The notes below the pieces were generated by a model. The model saw only the letters and a list, made by a program, of their open reading frames with translations. It was not told the DNA's origin and searched no databases. A DNA stretch of 7,418 bases from Chloroflexota bacterium (GTDB lineage: Bacteria; Chloroflexota; Anaerolineae; J102): contig PIVW01000293.1 of assembly GCA_003353825.1 (NCBI GenBank), forward strand, positions 1 to 7,418. The letters are read 5' to 3'. Shown piece after piece: positions 7,370-7,418 of this stretch. Position numbers and translations under genes: made by a program. Within the stretch, counting starts at the first letter, position 1. Each line of letters opens with the position of its first letter.

Positions 7370-7418
7370 TCATGGATAAGGAGAGCTCAGACAGGTATTT
7401 CTTAAAGATGTCATTGAT
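7340..7418. repeat. 79-bp exact direct repeat, terminal copy (atpH fragment at window end)
   Basis: The final 79 bases equal 6816-6894. They replace the expected upstream part of atpF and stop exactly at the window edge. The left boundary falls on TTTCTCTTTT, which is also what an atpF coding for KEK would carry here, so about ten bases of shared sequence could have seeded a false join. An assembly artefact at a contig end is the simplest reading. Confidence 0.95.

Overview
The window holds the downstream part of an F-type ATP synthase operon, all on the minus strand, followed by mreB. In transcription order (right to left) it reads: atpF (3' part only, b subunit), atpH (delta), atpA (alpha), atpG (gamma), atpD (beta), atpC (epsilon), an intrinsic terminator, then mreB with its own promoter and a probable terminator, and finally a decayed Fic-family gene fragment at the left edge. 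Every convincing gene is on the minus strand.

Two lineages seem to be joined. From the left edge to about position 6150 the proteins (MreB, epsilon, beta, gamma, and alpha from about residue 120 onward) and the order alpha-gamma-beta-epsilon-mreB look like a Chloroflexota bacterium (Anaerolineae/Caldilineae-like). From about 6190 to the right edge (the first ~110 residues of alpha, all of delta, the end of b) the proteins look like Bacteroidota, and the DNA becomes visibly more AT-rich. The switch lies inside atpA, in the stretch encoding the widely conserved [11 protein letters not shown]. Either this is a metagenome assembly chimera, or a real recombination that moved b, delta and the delta-binding end of alpha as one block. 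The last 79 bases repeat an internal part of atpH exactly and put a stop codon in the atpF frame. This favours an assembly problem at that end and makes the right side suspect in general. Lineage statements are from memory of family sequences, not from a search.

Region by region: 1-111, structured DNA with no assignable gene; 112-480, Fic remnant; 492-513, probable mreB terminator; 516-1520, mreB; 1521-1839, long mreB leader, a near-consensus sigma-70 promoter with three GTGTCAG elements around it, and the atp terminator; 1840-2310, atpC; 2368-3789, atpD; 3790-3876, spacer with two mutually exclusive hairpins; 3877-4794, atpG; 4795-5010, a 216-bp spacer packed with three different 7-bp repeat arrays and a terminator-like hairpin; 5011-6516, atpA; 6520-7074, atpH; 7136-7369, end of atpF running into the duplicated atpH segment.

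Together the atp genes encode the F1 head (alpha, beta, gamma, epsilon) and the peripheral stalk (b, delta) of the proton- or sodium-driven ATP synthase; the a and c membrane subunits would lie beyond the right edge. MreB is the actin-like organiser of wall synthesis. The least ordinary features of the native-looking part are the heptanucleotide repeat families that recur in several intergenic spacers.
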